A stretch of 64,000 nt of DNA from assembly GCA_963974675.1 (NCBI GenBank), contig CAXBDQ010000001.1:186001-250000 (forward strand), in the 5' to 3' direction. The stretch is from Porticoccus sp963974675. Lineage in GTDB: Bacteria; Pseudomonadota; Gammaproteobacteria; Pseudomonadales; Porticoccaceae. The notes under the pieces were generated by a model. That model had not been told where the DNA came from, ran no database searches, and saw nothing but the letters and a program-made list of their open reading frames with translations. Below, piece after piece: positions 43,765-53,209 of this stretch. A program made the position numbers and the translations under genes. The stretch's first letter is position 1. Every line of letters starts with the position of its first letter.

Positions 43765-45128
43765 ATGCTATCTCCCACTATCTGCCGAAAAGCTCGATTA
43801 TCACGTGATGCCCGCTTTGATGGTCGTTTCTTTACCGCCGTCAAAACTACTGGCATCTTCTGTCGATCTATTTGTCCGGCTTCTCCCCCGCAAGAAAAGA
43901 ATGTTGAATACTATGGCTCAGCCATTCAAGCCGCCAATTCGGGCTATCGACCCTGTTTACGTTGTAGACCCGACAGTGCGCCAGGGTCCCCGGCATGGAG
44001 GGGAGTAGATACGACTCTGAACAGAGCCATTGATTTAATTGACCAGGGGGCATTACAAGACGGCTCTCTACTGAGTCTTTCCGAAAGGCTCGGCATTAGC
44101 GACCGGTACCTGCGACAACTTTTCAATCAACACTTAGGCGTCTCACCAAAAATATTTGCGCTTTATCAACAATGCATGTTTGCCAAGCAACTACTCCACC
44201 AAACTGAATTACCTATCACACACATTGCTCTAGCCACTGGTTTTAAAAGTGTTCGACGTTTTAATGACTGCTTTAAAATACATATGGGCCTAACGCCTTC
44301 ACAGATTCGCAAATCCAAAGACACAGCGCAAAAAAAATCGTTACAACTCAGACTCTTTTATCGGCCACCTTACAACTGGCCACTGATGCAGCGTTTTTTT
44401 ATGCCACGAATTATCCCGGGCCTCGAATGGGCTGACGACAACAGCTATGGAAGAACCTTTGAATGGCTAGGCAGCACGGGAGAATTTACGGCGCAGCACC
44501 TAGCCAAGAAAAATTGTTTCGATGTTGCCATTGAGGTAGATAATCTCAGGGTTTTAAAACCTATCGTCAATAACATACGACGAATCCTTGATCTCGACAC
44601 AAACATTCACGCTGTAGAACAAAATTTAAAGGAACACTACAACACCCAGATCGCACTTCACAAAGGGTTACGGTTACCCGGCACCTGGAGTATGTTTGAA
44701 GCCGGCATTCGAGCCATACTAGGCCAACAGGTGTCAGTCACTGCCGCACACAAATTGGTGGCCAAACTAGTTGAGGTTCTCGGTAAACCCATGGACAACC
44801 ACTATTTATTTCCCACACCGGAAGCAATAGCAGACAGTGACCTATCCTTTATAAAAATGCCCGGGGCACGCAAGCAAACTCTTCATCATCTTGCACAGCA
44901 TTATATGGGCCAACCGTTACCAGATAATCCTGAAAAGTGGTTGCTATTAAAAGGTATACCTGGACGGTGGATTACGCACGTATGCGTGGTTTAAGTGATC
45001 CTGATGTTTTTCTCGGCGGCGATTTAGGTGTAAAAAAAGCCGTGGGAAATTCATTACACGCGTTTAATCCGGCGCTAGCATCTCCTTGGCGAAGCTATTT
45101 AACCTTTCAACTATGGAACCAACACTGA
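43765..45128 (+). pseudogene. Ada-AlkA fusion DNA repair protein, disrupted by a frameshift
   Basis: The first 398 or so residues read through a zinc/methyl-accepting Ada domain (ARFDGRFFTAVKTTGIFCRS, PCLRCRP), an AraC-type HTH (GISDRYLRQLF) and the AlkA N domain into the glycosylase helix-hairpin-helix (LLKGIP). At about 44956-44961 the frame is lost; the continuation WTVDYARMRGLSDPDVFLGG and then DLGVKKAVG (catalytic Asp) is in the next frame and ends at 45128. A four-base loss from a GI-GP-W codon run would explain it. Without correction the product lacks the catalytic Asp. Sequencing error or true inactivation cannot be separated here. ogt follows with overlapping TGATG. Confidence 0.85.
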
Positions 45129-45583
45129 TGCACATTGACTATATGGACTCCCCCATCGGCACCATAGAAATTAAAGCCTCAATACACGGCATAACACACT
45201 TGGTTTTTACTGACAAAAAGAACAGCCCCATCAACACCTGTAACGTACTTAATCAATGCAAGACACAGCTTAATGAATACTTCTCAGGGAAACGTAAAAG
45301 CTTTTCTCTGCCATTGGATCCAAAAGGCACTGACTTTCAAAAATCCATTTGGTCAGCACTGGTAGATATACCCTTTGGTAAAACTGTTTCTTACGGAGAT
45401 ATTGCTAACGTCATCAACAACCCAAAAGCTGTTCGTGCTGTGGGTGCTGCCAATGGTAAAAACCCTATCTCTATTATTGTGCCTTGCCATCGGGTAATTG
45501 GCAGCAATGGAAAATTAACAGGCTATGCTTGGGGTTTGGAGCGAAAATTCTGGCTACTGAAACATGAAAGAATTGTTTTTTAA
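45128..45583 (+). CDS. ogt: Methylated-DNA-protein-cysteine methyltransferase
   Basis: About 151 residues. The active site is VPCHRVIG (alkyl acceptor Cys), preceded by GKTVSYGDIAN and RAVGAANGKNP. It directly removes the alkyl group from O6-methylguanine. Start at ATG 45128 (MHIDYMDSPIG) because its A is shared with the stop of the alkA reading frame, so the pair was evidently translated together. Confidence 0.93.
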   Translation: MHIDYMDSPIGTIEIKASIHGITHLVFTDKKNSPINTCNVLNQCKTQLNEYFSGKRKSFSLPLDPKGTDFQKSIWSALVDIPFGKTVSYGDIANVINNPKAVRAVGAANGKNPISIIVPCHRVIGSNGKLTGYAWGLERKFWLLKHERIVF

Positions 45584-45782
45584 ACATAAACCTCACACCC
45601 CAAATACCCAGTCATGACCTCCCAATAATTTTTTTCGGTAGCCATGAATACCGGCAAAAAAAGTCTTGTCGAACACCCAAAATAAGCATATACAGATAAT
45701 CTTTAAACCCTTGTTCTTCGGGTGCAAAACCATCAGCTTTTGATGCGCCAGCATGCACCTCCCACTTGATGAGCCGCCATAA
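45584..45782. other. Spacer before the M42/ATP-grasp operon
   Basis: About 200 bp that must hold the promoter of the operon; no clear promoter or operator was identified. A minus-strand open frame here is not supported by a ribosome site or homology I can recall. Confidence 0.4.
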
Positions 45783-46904
45783 ATGAATGATGGAACATTT
45801 GCACTGAAAAGTGATACCAATATCACTCATGCAACTTTGCCAACCGCCTTTGTTAATCTGTTATCTCTATTGATGCGGAGCCCCAGTGTCGTGGGGGCAG
45901 AGCATTCTTTTTTCAGGGTATTACAACGCGAACTGGAAGAGCGTGGCGCGAAAGTCACCTGGTATGAAGGGGTTTTGGTCGCACAAGGCAACAATCCGGA
46001 TAGCCTGTACCTATCGGCACACATCGATCGACACGGCTTAATCTGTACAGGCCCTAATGAATTTCAATACGCCTCGTTTGTCGCCGGGGCTCGATCTGAC
46101 CTTTTGGGAAATTCAGTAGACGAACAATTCATGCGTAAAATTGTTGACCGTTTCGATGGAGAGCAAGTATTTGCCTATGAACCCTGGTCAGGCGCATACC
46201 GTGGCAGTGGGAAAATAACCAACGCCTATATCTGTGAGTTTCGCAACAATCTCATTTTTTCTCTGATAGGACTGGAGCACACTGTCGCGGGAACACCTGT
46301 AGCCTTTTTCGACAAATTAAAAATGACAAAAAACACTATTTCCGGGCAACTGGATAACGTACTCACAGCCGCAGTTTTAGTGTATCTCTTTGAACTGGGT
46401 TACCAAGGAACAGCCTTTTTTACTGCGCAGGAAGAAGCCGGGAAAAGCTGGCGTTATTTACTCGAGTGGTTTCGTCGTTTTGGTAACTCAACGAACCAAC
46501 TGATCGTCGTCGACACGAGCCCTTTCCCGGATGCAGAAACTGCCGCGGAGCAACAGCTTGTACTGAGAAACAAAGATGCCAACGCCCCATTTAACCAAGA
46601 GCTAACTAAGGCTGTATCCCAATTATGCAAAAAATTAAATCTATCAACGCTTTATAAAGACCAATATGTTGAACAATTAAATATCAAGCGCATCAGTCAG
46701 AATGAAACCCCGATGTCGCTGGGTTCAACTGAGATGGGACGAATCATTGCCTCATCGAATGGTTTGGTGGATGGCACGACATTACAAATACCTACATCGG
46801 GTTATCACACCCTATCAGAAACAGCACCAACTGAAGCCGTAGCCGCATTTATTTGCGTATTAGCCCATTTGGCTGGCATAACCGAAGGTAATGAACGTGT
46901 ATAA
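45783..46904 (+). CDS. M42-family metallopeptidase
   Basis: A 373-residue peptidase of the M42/glutamyl-aminopeptidase type. All expected ligand positions are present: SAHIDRHGLI (His), GQLDNVLTAA (bridging Asp), TAQEEAGKS (catalytic Glu and ligand), VVDTSPFPD (Asp) and GYHTLSETA (last His). No signal peptide, so cytosolic. First gene of a five-gene operon; its end overlaps the ATP-grasp gene by 14 bp. M42 peptidases also accompany N-acetylglutaminylglutamine amide synthesis genes, where they are thought to recycle the dipeptide; here the ligase differs. Substrate unknown. Confidence 0.87.
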   Translation: MNDGTFALKSDTNITHATLPTAFVNLLSLLMRSPSVVGAEHSFFRVLQRELEERGAKVTWYEGVLVAQGNNPDSLYLSAHIDRHGLICTGPNEFQYASFVAGARSDLLGNSVDEQFMRKIVDRFDGEQVFAYEPWSGAYRGSGKITNAYICEFRNNLIFSLIGLEHTVAGTPVAFFDKLKMTKNTISGQLDNVLTAAVLVYLFELGYQGTAFFTAQEEAGKSWRYLLEWFRRFGNSTNQLIVVDTSPFPDAETAAEQQLVLRNKDANAPFNQELTKAVSQLCKKLNLSTLYKDQYVEQLNIKRISQNETPMSLGSTEMGRIIASSNGLVDGTTLQIPTSGYHTLSETAPTEAVAAFICVLAHLAGITEGNERV

Positions 46905-48351
46905 AACCCTGATTGTTGTTGATAATGAAACGATATGCTCAGATGAAATCTTCCCTGGGGTCATAAGTTTTGAGCGGTATTTAAGAGATTACCCCAAACT
47001 GAATGAGCAGAAGACTCGGATTATCAATTTATGTGACACCGAATATTATCTCAGCAAAGGCTATTACTGTTCATTGCTGGCGGAAGCACGCAATCATCAA
47101 GTTTTGCCCAGTGTAAAAACTATTAACGGGTTAAGAAATCTGAAGGGAGACAGCGAAGACCTTCTGTTTTTCAAACATGTCATGAACAAACTCGACATGC
47201 CCTCGGGCATGAAAGAACACATGGTCTATTTTGGTAAAACGGAAGAGCCAACGCTTAAAAAAATGGCCGACAATATTTTCAACCGTTATCCGGATCCTAT
47301 TCTAAAATTAACGCTCCACCCTACGGGAGATGAATTGAATTTTAGCGTTGAACGGTTTTCTTTTGCCGCTTTAGATGCAGCCCAGCGTGTTCTTTTTATA
47401 GAACAACTATCTAATTTCACAAACACCATTTGGAAAATTGGGAAAAACCAAAAACGCTATCGTTGGGATATGGCTATTCTGGTGAATCAAGCGGAAAAAG
47501 TACCCCCAAGTAACAAAGAAGCACTCAATCGTTTCGTAAAAGCGGCGGGGAAACACGGCATTCATGCTGAATTGGTAACCATCAATCAACTTCATCAGAT
47601 TACTCAGTATGACGCCTTATTTATACGAGAGACCACCGCCATTGATCACTACACCTATCTTTTGGCATGCCAAGCTGAAAACAATGGTCTGGTCGTGATG
47701 GATGATCCCACTTCGATTTTACGGTGCTGTAACAAAGTCTATCTTCATGATGCATTTAACTATCAAAAAGTTCCTAGCTTACAGACAGAGATCGTGAGCC
47801 AAAGTGATGAAGACACACTCAATAAATTGGAACACATGCTTCAATATCCATTGGTGCTTAAAATGCCCGAAGGCTCTTTTTCCAAAGGTGTGTACAAGAT
47901 AAATGACCGCAAGGAGCTGAAGACACAACTGGATAACCTGCTAGAAAATAGCGCGTTAGTCTTAGCACAAAAATACCTTTATACAGAATTTGATTGGCGT
48001 ATCGGCGTCCTCAACGGCCGGGCTATTTACGCATGCCGTTACATGATGGCAAGAGATCATTGGCAAATTTATAACCATAGCGCGAAACGTTTTTTCTCTG
48101 GTGATTTTGAAACACTCCCCACATTTGAGGTGCCAAAATCTGTGCTAGATACCGCATTAAAAGCAGCCAAAATTATTGGCAATGGCTTTTACGGTGTAGA
48201 CATCAAACAACATGAGGGCCAGGCCTTTGTTTTAGAGGTTAACGACAACCCCAGCCTGGATCACAAAGTAGAAGATGCTTACCTCGGCGATGAACTGTAT
48301 ATGCAAATCATGTCAGAGTTTCAACGACGCCTTGAATTAAGGGGACGTTAA
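46891..48351 (+). CDS. RimK-like ATP-grasp ligase with RLAN N-terminal domain
   Basis: A 486-residue protein. The first 200 residues (LIVVDNETICSDEIFPGV, INLCDTEYYLSKGYYCSLLA) match the RimK-like ATP-grasp N-terminal (RLAN) domain. The C-terminal ATP-grasp has VLKMPEGSFSKGVYKI, DWRIGVLNG and the metal-binding LEVNDNPSLDHKVED. ATP-grasp ligases of this group join an amino acid to a carboxylate through an acyl phosphate. Overlaps the M42 gene and is 13 bp from the GNAT gene. It may build a peptide-like metabolite that the peptidase removes; this is inference. Confidence 0.85.
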   Translation: MNVYKTLIVVDNETICSDEIFPGVISFERYLRDYPKLNEQKTRIINLCDTEYYLSKGYYCSLLAEARNHQVLPSVKTINGLRNLKGDSEDLLFFKHVMNKLDMPSGMKEHMVYFGKTEEPTLKKMADNIFNRYPDPILKLTLHPTGDELNFSVERFSFAALDAAQRVLFIEQLSNFTNTIWKIGKNQKRYRWDMAILVNQAEKVPPSNKEALNRFVKAAGKHGIHAELVTINQLHQITQYDALFIRETTAIDHYTYLLACQAENNGLVVMDDPTSILRCCNKVYLHDAFNYQKVPSLQTEIVSQSDEDTLNKLEHMLQYPLVLKMPEGSFSKGVYKINDRKELKTQLDNLLENSALVLAQKYLYTEFDWRIGVLNGRAIYACRYMMARDHWQIYNHSAKRFFSGDFETLPTFEVPKSVLDTALKAAKIIGNGFYGVDIKQHEGQAFVLEVNDNPSLDHKVEDAYLGDELYMQIMSEFQRRLELRGR

Positions 48352-48364
48352 GGTCAACGTTATT

Positions 48365-48844
48365 ATGCAAGAATTGATGATACGTCCAGCTGTCCTAGAG
48401 GATGCCGAATCAATGTTTGTGTTGGAAAACAGTTGCTTTGTTACGGATAAAATTCCTTTGCGTCAGATACACTATCTCCTTAAAAAGGCAAAAGCTATCA
48501 ATCTGGTTGCTGAAATAAACGAACATGTTGTCGCTTACTGTGTTTGCTTGACGCCTCTTGCTCCTCGCCCTGCAAGGCTTTATTCCCTTGCTGTATCACC
48601 CGAATGGCAAGGCAATGGGATTGCAGAGCAATTAATGAAGCATCTACTCTCGATGCTGTTTTCGCTAGGGTACCGGCATTGTCGGCTCGAGGTACGCCAA
48701 TCTCAGCTAAACACGCAGTCTTTGTACCAAAAATTGGGGTTTGTCAAAATTAACCACCTACCTCAGTATTACGAAGATGGAGAATCCGCCCTAAAAATGG
48801 ATATAACTCTGCGTGATCAATCTAAACTGGGAGTCTCTCGATAA
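48365..48844 (+). CDS. GNAT N-acetyltransferase (RimI-like)
   Basis: A 159-residue acetyltransferase. Motif A is YSLAVSPEWQGNGIAEQLM (acetyl-CoA pyrophosphate loop QGNGIA), followed by RHCRLEVRQ and QSLYQKLGFVK. Third gene of the operon; its last base region overlaps the start of ptsP (ATAATG). Likely acetylates the amine of an amino acid or peptide made by the neighbouring ligase, as in other GNAT/ATP-grasp pairs. Substrate unknown. Confidence 0.88.
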   Translation: MQELMIRPAVLEDAESMFVLENSCFVTDKIPLRQIHYLLKKAKAINLVAEINEHVVAYCVCLTPLAPRPARLYSLAVSPEWQGNGIAEQLMKHLLSMLFSLGYRHCRLEVRQSQLNTQSLYQKLGFVKINHLPQYYEDGESALKMDITLRDQSKLGVSR

Positions 48845-51114
48845 TGAACAATGTCATGCTGGAACTGACACGTATCACTCAGGAGGTAGCACAAGCAGAA
48901 ACACCTGAGGCTCAGGTGAACATGATTGTCGATGCGATCAGTGAGGTTATTCAAATTGATGTTTGCAGCCTCTATATCAAAAATGAAAATAATGATATGG
49001 CCCTGTTAGCCAGTCATGGCCTTACCTCTCACCTTCCTGTAATCATACCTATGGGAAAAGGCATCGTTGGCCTGGTTGTGCAATCGCGCCACACCATCAA
49101 TATAATTGATCCCGAAAAACACCCTGATTACTTTTACGTGGCGCAGTCTAATGAAGAAATTTTTCATAGCTATTGTGGTGTTCCTCTCGTATTCAGAGGA
49201 GATGTTATTGGTGTATTGACCGTACAGAGTTGTAAACCTGTAAAACTTGGCAGTGAGCAGGAAGCCTTTCTCACAACGTTAGCATCCCATTTAGCCTTGT
49301 TGGCGCCTAATCTGCCAAAACAAAAAATGCACAAATCAAACCACAATCTTCGCTACGACGGCATCAGCGGCGCATCCGGTATCGCTATAGGTGCTGCAAG
49401 ATTAAGTCTTTCCGTACATATTATGGATGCGCCGGAAAAACACAGTGAAAATCCAGCACAGGAGTTAATCCATTGGCATGAATTACACTCAATGGTCGTT
49501 GCGGAAATTCAACGAGAACGCAATACCGTTGAAAAAACCTTGGGAGAAGGACTGGCATTAATCATCGATGCTTACCAAATGCTATTGGCAGACCCAACCT
49601 TCCTCAAGAGGGTCGAAGACGAAATTTATGCCGGGAAAAGTCTATTAACAGCCATAAAACATACTATTCATTACTTTTCTGAACTGTTTCGCAGCATGGA
49701 TGACCCCTATCTAAGAGCACGCAACGAAGATATTAATCACTTAGGAGATAAACTCTATCAGGCTTGGCTGGGAAAAAATGTCATCGTACAACCCACTGAA
49801 ATTAATGATCCAATTGTATTAATCGGCAATCATATTAGCGTTTCAGATATTGTCAGCCTACCCACTGACAAATTAGTGGGCATCGTCTGTATTGCCGGCG
49901 CAGCATTATCACATATTGCTGTTTTCGCTAATGCATTAGGAATTCCAGCCGTGATGGGGGTGGGCGAACTTAAAGATTTGGAAGAAGGTGAGCCTATCAT
50001 CGTCGATGGTAATACCGGACGAATCATTCGGCGTCCGTCTACCCATGTTATTGACGAATATCAAAGTATCATAAACACCCAAATGGTATTTGACAGACAA
50101 CTTCATAGCTTGCGTGAGCTTCCTGCGACAACAACTGACGGGACGCATATCAAACTACTAGCCAATTCAGGCTTGCAAGCAGATGTGATGCCTGGCATTC
50201 AAAATGGTGCAGATGGTATAGGGCTCTACCGTACAGAGATCCCTTTCATGATTCGAAACAGCCTACCGTCGGAAGATGAGCAGGTGGAAGTTTATCAACA
50301 TTTATTTCATGCCTATGCAAACAAACCTGTCTATATCAGAACATTAGATATTGGCGGTGATAAGCCGTTACCTTACCTCCCGGTGGTGGAGGAAGAAAAT
50401 CCTGCATTAGGCTGGCGAGGAGTACGATTCACCCTAGACAATCTTCAGTTAATGATGACGCAATTGCGCGCCATTATAAGAGCAGCCGAAGACCGGGATG
50501 ATATACATATATTATTGCCAATGGTGAGCTCTACCGCTGAACTAGACCGATGTATTGCGCTGCTAGATGACGCATGCCAGCAATTAATTGGGGAAGGACG
50601 AACTGTACAACGGCCCAAAATGGGTATCATGGTTGAAGTCCCTGCTGCCATTTCTCTTTTGCCGTTTTTACACAACAAACTGGATTTTATTTCCATTGGA
50701 TCCAATGACCTCTCTCAATATTTATTAGCCATTGACCGCAACAATCCTCTGGTAGGGAAACTCTATGAGCCACTTCATCCTGCCGTTATTCACGAAATCA
50801 ATCGTATCGTTAATATCGCAGAAAAATTCTCATTACCCATTAGTTTATGTGGAGAACTAGCTTCTAACCCTGTCGCCGTTATGTTGCTGATTGGATTAGG
50901 CATTCGACGCTTCAGCCTAAGTTCCTCCAAACTACCTTTAATCAAATGGATTATTCGCTCCATCTCATTAAAAGATGCAAAATACTTCTCACAACAAGCA
51001 CTGGAGCAGGATAATGCGAGTGCTATTCGCCAAATAGGGATGAGAACATTTTCTCAGCTAGGCATTGAATTTAATGCAACCCAACCCCTTTTACAGGGAG
51101 ACCTTTCTTTATGA
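48844..51114 (+). CDS. ptsP: PEP-protein phosphotransferase of the nitrogen PTS (EI-Ntr)
   Basis: A 756-residue EI-Ntr: N-terminal GAF domain (residues about 1-150), then enzyme I. The phosphorylated His is in AALSHIAVFANALG, the PEP-binding barrel contains GLYRTEIPFM, RTLDIGGDKPLP and SNDLSQYLLAIDR, and the catalytic Cys is in LPISLCGELASNP. It passes phosphate from PEP to NPr. Its place here, between GNAT and mgtC and not next to rppH, is unusual, and it may be a second copy. The stop overlaps the mgtC start (ATGA). Confidence 0.92.
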   Translation: MNNVMLELTRITQEVAQAETPEAQVNMIVDAISEVIQIDVCSLYIKNENNDMALLASHGLTSHLPVIIPMGKGIVGLVVQSRHTINIIDPEKHPDYFYVAQSNEEIFHSYCGVPLVFRGDVIGVLTVQSCKPVKLGSEQEAFLTTLASHLALLAPNLPKQKMHKSNHNLRYDGISGASGIAIGAARLSLSVHIMDAPEKHSENPAQELIHWHELHSMVVAEIQRERNTVEKTLGEGLALIIDAYQMLLADPTFLKRVEDEIYAGKSLLTAIKHTIHYFSELFRSMDDPYLRARNEDINHLGDKLYQAWLGKNVIVQPTEINDPIVLIGNHISVSDIVSLPTDKLVGIVCIAGAALSHIAVFANALGIPAVMGVGELKDLEEGEPIIVDGNTGRIIRRPSTHVIDEYQSIINTQMVFDRQLHSLRELPATTTDGTHIKLLANSGLQADVMPGIQNGADGIGLYRTEIPFMIRNSLPSEDEQVEVYQHLFHAYANKPVYIRTLDIGGDKPLPYLPVVEEENPALGWRGVRFTLDNLQLMMTQLRAIIRAAEDRDDIHILLPMVSSTAELDRCIALLDDACQQLIGEGRTVQRPKMGIMVEVPAAISLLPFLHNKLDFISIGSNDLSQYLLAIDRNNPLVGKLYEPLHPAVIHEINRIVNIAEKFSLPISLCGELASNPVAVMLLIGLGIRRFSLSSSKLPLIKWIIRSISLKDAKYFSQQALEQDNASAIRQIGMRTFSQLGIEFNATQPLLQGDLSL

Positions 51115-51617
51115 TGTGGGCAACGCTTTTAGACGTATCCCCCTATACATGGCACTCCATAGGCACTGCTGTTTTTTGTGGAACCATTATTGGGCTTGAA
51201 CGACAGCTAAGGGGAAAGCCCGTAGGTATTCGGACATCCTCTCTTATTACACTGGGAACATACTTGTTTCTTGCAACAACTTTTTTGCTCAACAACGGAG
51301 ACGTTGACCCATCACGCGTCATTGGCCAGATCATCACGGGCATTGGTTTTCTTGGTGCTGGCGTCATGCTGGCAAAAGATGGGGCCGTAATGGGCGTCAC
51401 CTCAGCGGCGACAATCTGGATACTTGCCTCCATTGGTGTGGTTATCGCTACCAATCATTTATTAGCCGCTATTAAATTATCGGTTTTAGTTGTAACCATC
51501 TTATATGGCATAGATTTTCTGGAAAAACATGTAAAAGGTCTGGGACGAGGAGTTCATTCTCACGTAAAAAACTATTCATTAAAAAGTTATAAAAAGGTGG
51601 ATTCAATAAAGGATTAA
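51111..51617 (+). CDS. mgtC: MgtC/SapB family membrane protein
   Basis: A 168-residue protein with about four or five membrane segments. FCGTIIGLERQLRGKPVGIRT and GFLGAGVMLAKDGAVMGVTSAA are the MgtC signature blocks. It lacks the soluble C-terminal ACT-like domain of Salmonella MgtC. Members affect ATP synthase or magnesium/phosphate homeostasis under stress. Last gene of the overlapping five-gene unit, four bases into ptsP. Confidence 0.88.
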   Translation: MMWATLLDVSPYTWHSIGTAVFCGTIIGLERQLRGKPVGIRTSSLITLGTYLFLATTFLLNNGDVDPSRVIGQIITGIGFLGAGVMLAKDGAVMGVTSAATIWILASIGVVIATNHLLAAIKLSVLVVTILYGIDFLEKHVKGLGRGVHSHVKNYSLKSYKKVDSIKD

Positions 51618-51895
51618 GGTTTCTTAAAACACCGAAAAACTGTCATAATCTTTATTTTTAGAGCTTAAACCCAATCAAAAAACGCTTACATGACGACATA
51701 GGGTTGATCCAAAAGATGCTACAACCATCACAACATCAAAATGTAAGGCGAACCAAAAAAATGTCACCCCGTTGTCTTTGACACGGATGAACTTATATTT
51801 TCTGACTGAAAACAGTCTGCCAAGATTCGATAATTTCCCATGGCTCGTGCGCCATAACGAGTCAATAAACACACACTTTCACGTGCATAAAAAAT
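51618..51895. other. Spacer before nhaA
   Basis: About 280 bp with no gene. A promoter is expected here; nothing definite was recognised, including no sodium-responsive element known to me. Confidence 0.4.
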
Positions 51896-53125
51896 ATGGA
51901 TAAGATGTCAAACCAAAGTCCTGTCACCACGCCACCCTTTCTCAACAATTTTTTTAAACTTGAGTCTTCTGGTGGTATTTTATTGATGATAACAGCCACT
52001 CTGGCCATTATTGTCGCCAACTCCCCCCTCGAACCTTATTATGCTTTGTTGCTCAATACACCCGTTGAAATACGTGTAGGTGCACTAGAAATTGCTAAGC
52101 CCCTGCTGCTGTGGATTAACGATGGATTGATGGCTGTGTTCTTCTTTTTGGTCGGGCTTGAATTAAAACGGGAGCTCATTGAAGGTGAGTTATCAGACAA
52201 ACGAAATATCATTTTGCCGGGAATCGGTGCAATCGGCGGCATGGCCATTCCCGCCCTCATTTATGTTTATTTCAATCTCAACGATGATTCGGCTATATCC
52301 GGCTGGGCCATTCCTGCGGCCACAGATATTGCCTTTGCTCTGGGCATTCTGTCGCTGCTGGGCAAAAGAGTACCCACCAGTATTAAAATATTTCTCACCT
52401 CACTGGCTATTTTTGATGACATTGGAGCCATCTTAATTATTGCCATTTTTTACACCTCCAAAATATCCCTTTCGGCATTAATTATTGTAGCTTTCTGTAT
52501 TCCCATTTTGGCCTTTATCAATCGACAAAATGTAGAATCCAAAACCGTCTATATTATTGTTGGCATGATCATGTGGATAGCCATGCTGAAGTCCGGTATA
52601 CACGCCACACTAGCAGGTATATTGGTGGCTATATTTATTCCAATAACATCAAAAAAGACACCCGGATTTTCGCCGTTAAAAGACTTAGAGCATGACTTAC
52701 ATGCTGCCGTAGCATTTATTGTTTTACCTATTTTTGCATTTGCTAACGCAGGCATTAACTTATCTGGTGTTGGGGTGGACCAAATTCTTCACCCCGTGCC
52801 TCTTGGCATTGCAGCCGGCTTATTTGTTGGAAAACAGGTAGGAATTTTTGGGTTTTGCTGGCTGGCTATCCAATTAAAACTGTCAAGTTTGCCAAAAGGC
52901 ATCTCCTGGGGAAGCCTATACGGTACCGCAGCTCTTTGTGGCGTTGGTTTTACTATGAGTTTATTTATCGGCTCACTGGCCTTTGAAGAAACTTCAGTGA
53001 ATATGTTATTTGATGAAAGACTGGGTATTATTATCGGTTCACTGGCATCCGGTATTATGGGCTATCTGATATTGAACGCCTGTCTGGGCAAACATACGCC
53101 TAAGAACAAAGCAGCCAGCGGGTAA
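51896..53125 (+). CDS. nhaA: Na+/H+ antiporter NhaA
   Basis: A 409-residue transporter with about 12 membrane segments. WINDGLMAVFFFLVGLELKR and the ion-binding FDDIGAILIIAIFYT (the two Asp of the NhaA site) are intact, as is AATDIAFALGILSLLG. It exports sodium in exchange for protons and lets cells survive salt and alkaline pH. Two starts are possible (ATG 51896 or 51905). Its own promoter probably lies in the 278-bp spacer. Suits a saline habitat. Confidence 0.96.
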   Translation: MDKMSNQSPVTTPPFLNNFFKLESSGGILLMITATLAIIVANSPLEPYYALLLNTPVEIRVGALEIAKPLLLWINDGLMAVFFFLVGLELKRELIEGELSDKRNIILPGIGAIGGMAIPALIYVYFNLNDDSAISGWAIPAATDIAFALGILSLLGKRVPTSIKIFLTSLAIFDDIGAILIIAIFYTSKISLSALIIVAFCIPILAFINRQNVESKTVYIIVGMIMWIAMLKSGIHATLAGILVAIFIPITSKKTPGFSPLKDLEHDLHAAVAFIVLPIFAFANAGINLSGVGVDQILHPVPLGIAAGLFVGKQVGIFGFCWLAIQLKLSSLPKGISWGSLYGTAALCGVGFTMSLFIGSLAFEETSVNMLFDERLGIIIGSLASGIMGYLILNACLGKHTPKNKAASG

Positions 53126-53209
53126 CGGCACAAGCAAACAAGTGCCTGACGGCGAAAGGAAGCGAATTTAATGAACCTATTAGCAAACCGTTACACCTCA
53201 ACCGATGCG

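Noticed and set aside
45593..45830. Minus-strand frames of about 75 codons before the M42 gene
   Set aside because: Two overlapping frames, no ribosome site, and they run into the M42 start region; no family resemblance.
45783..46904. Classical N-acetylglutaminylglutamine amide operon
   Set aside because: The asparagine-synthase-like amidotransferase and the fused GNAT/ATP-grasp enzyme that define that pathway are not present; only the logic is similar.
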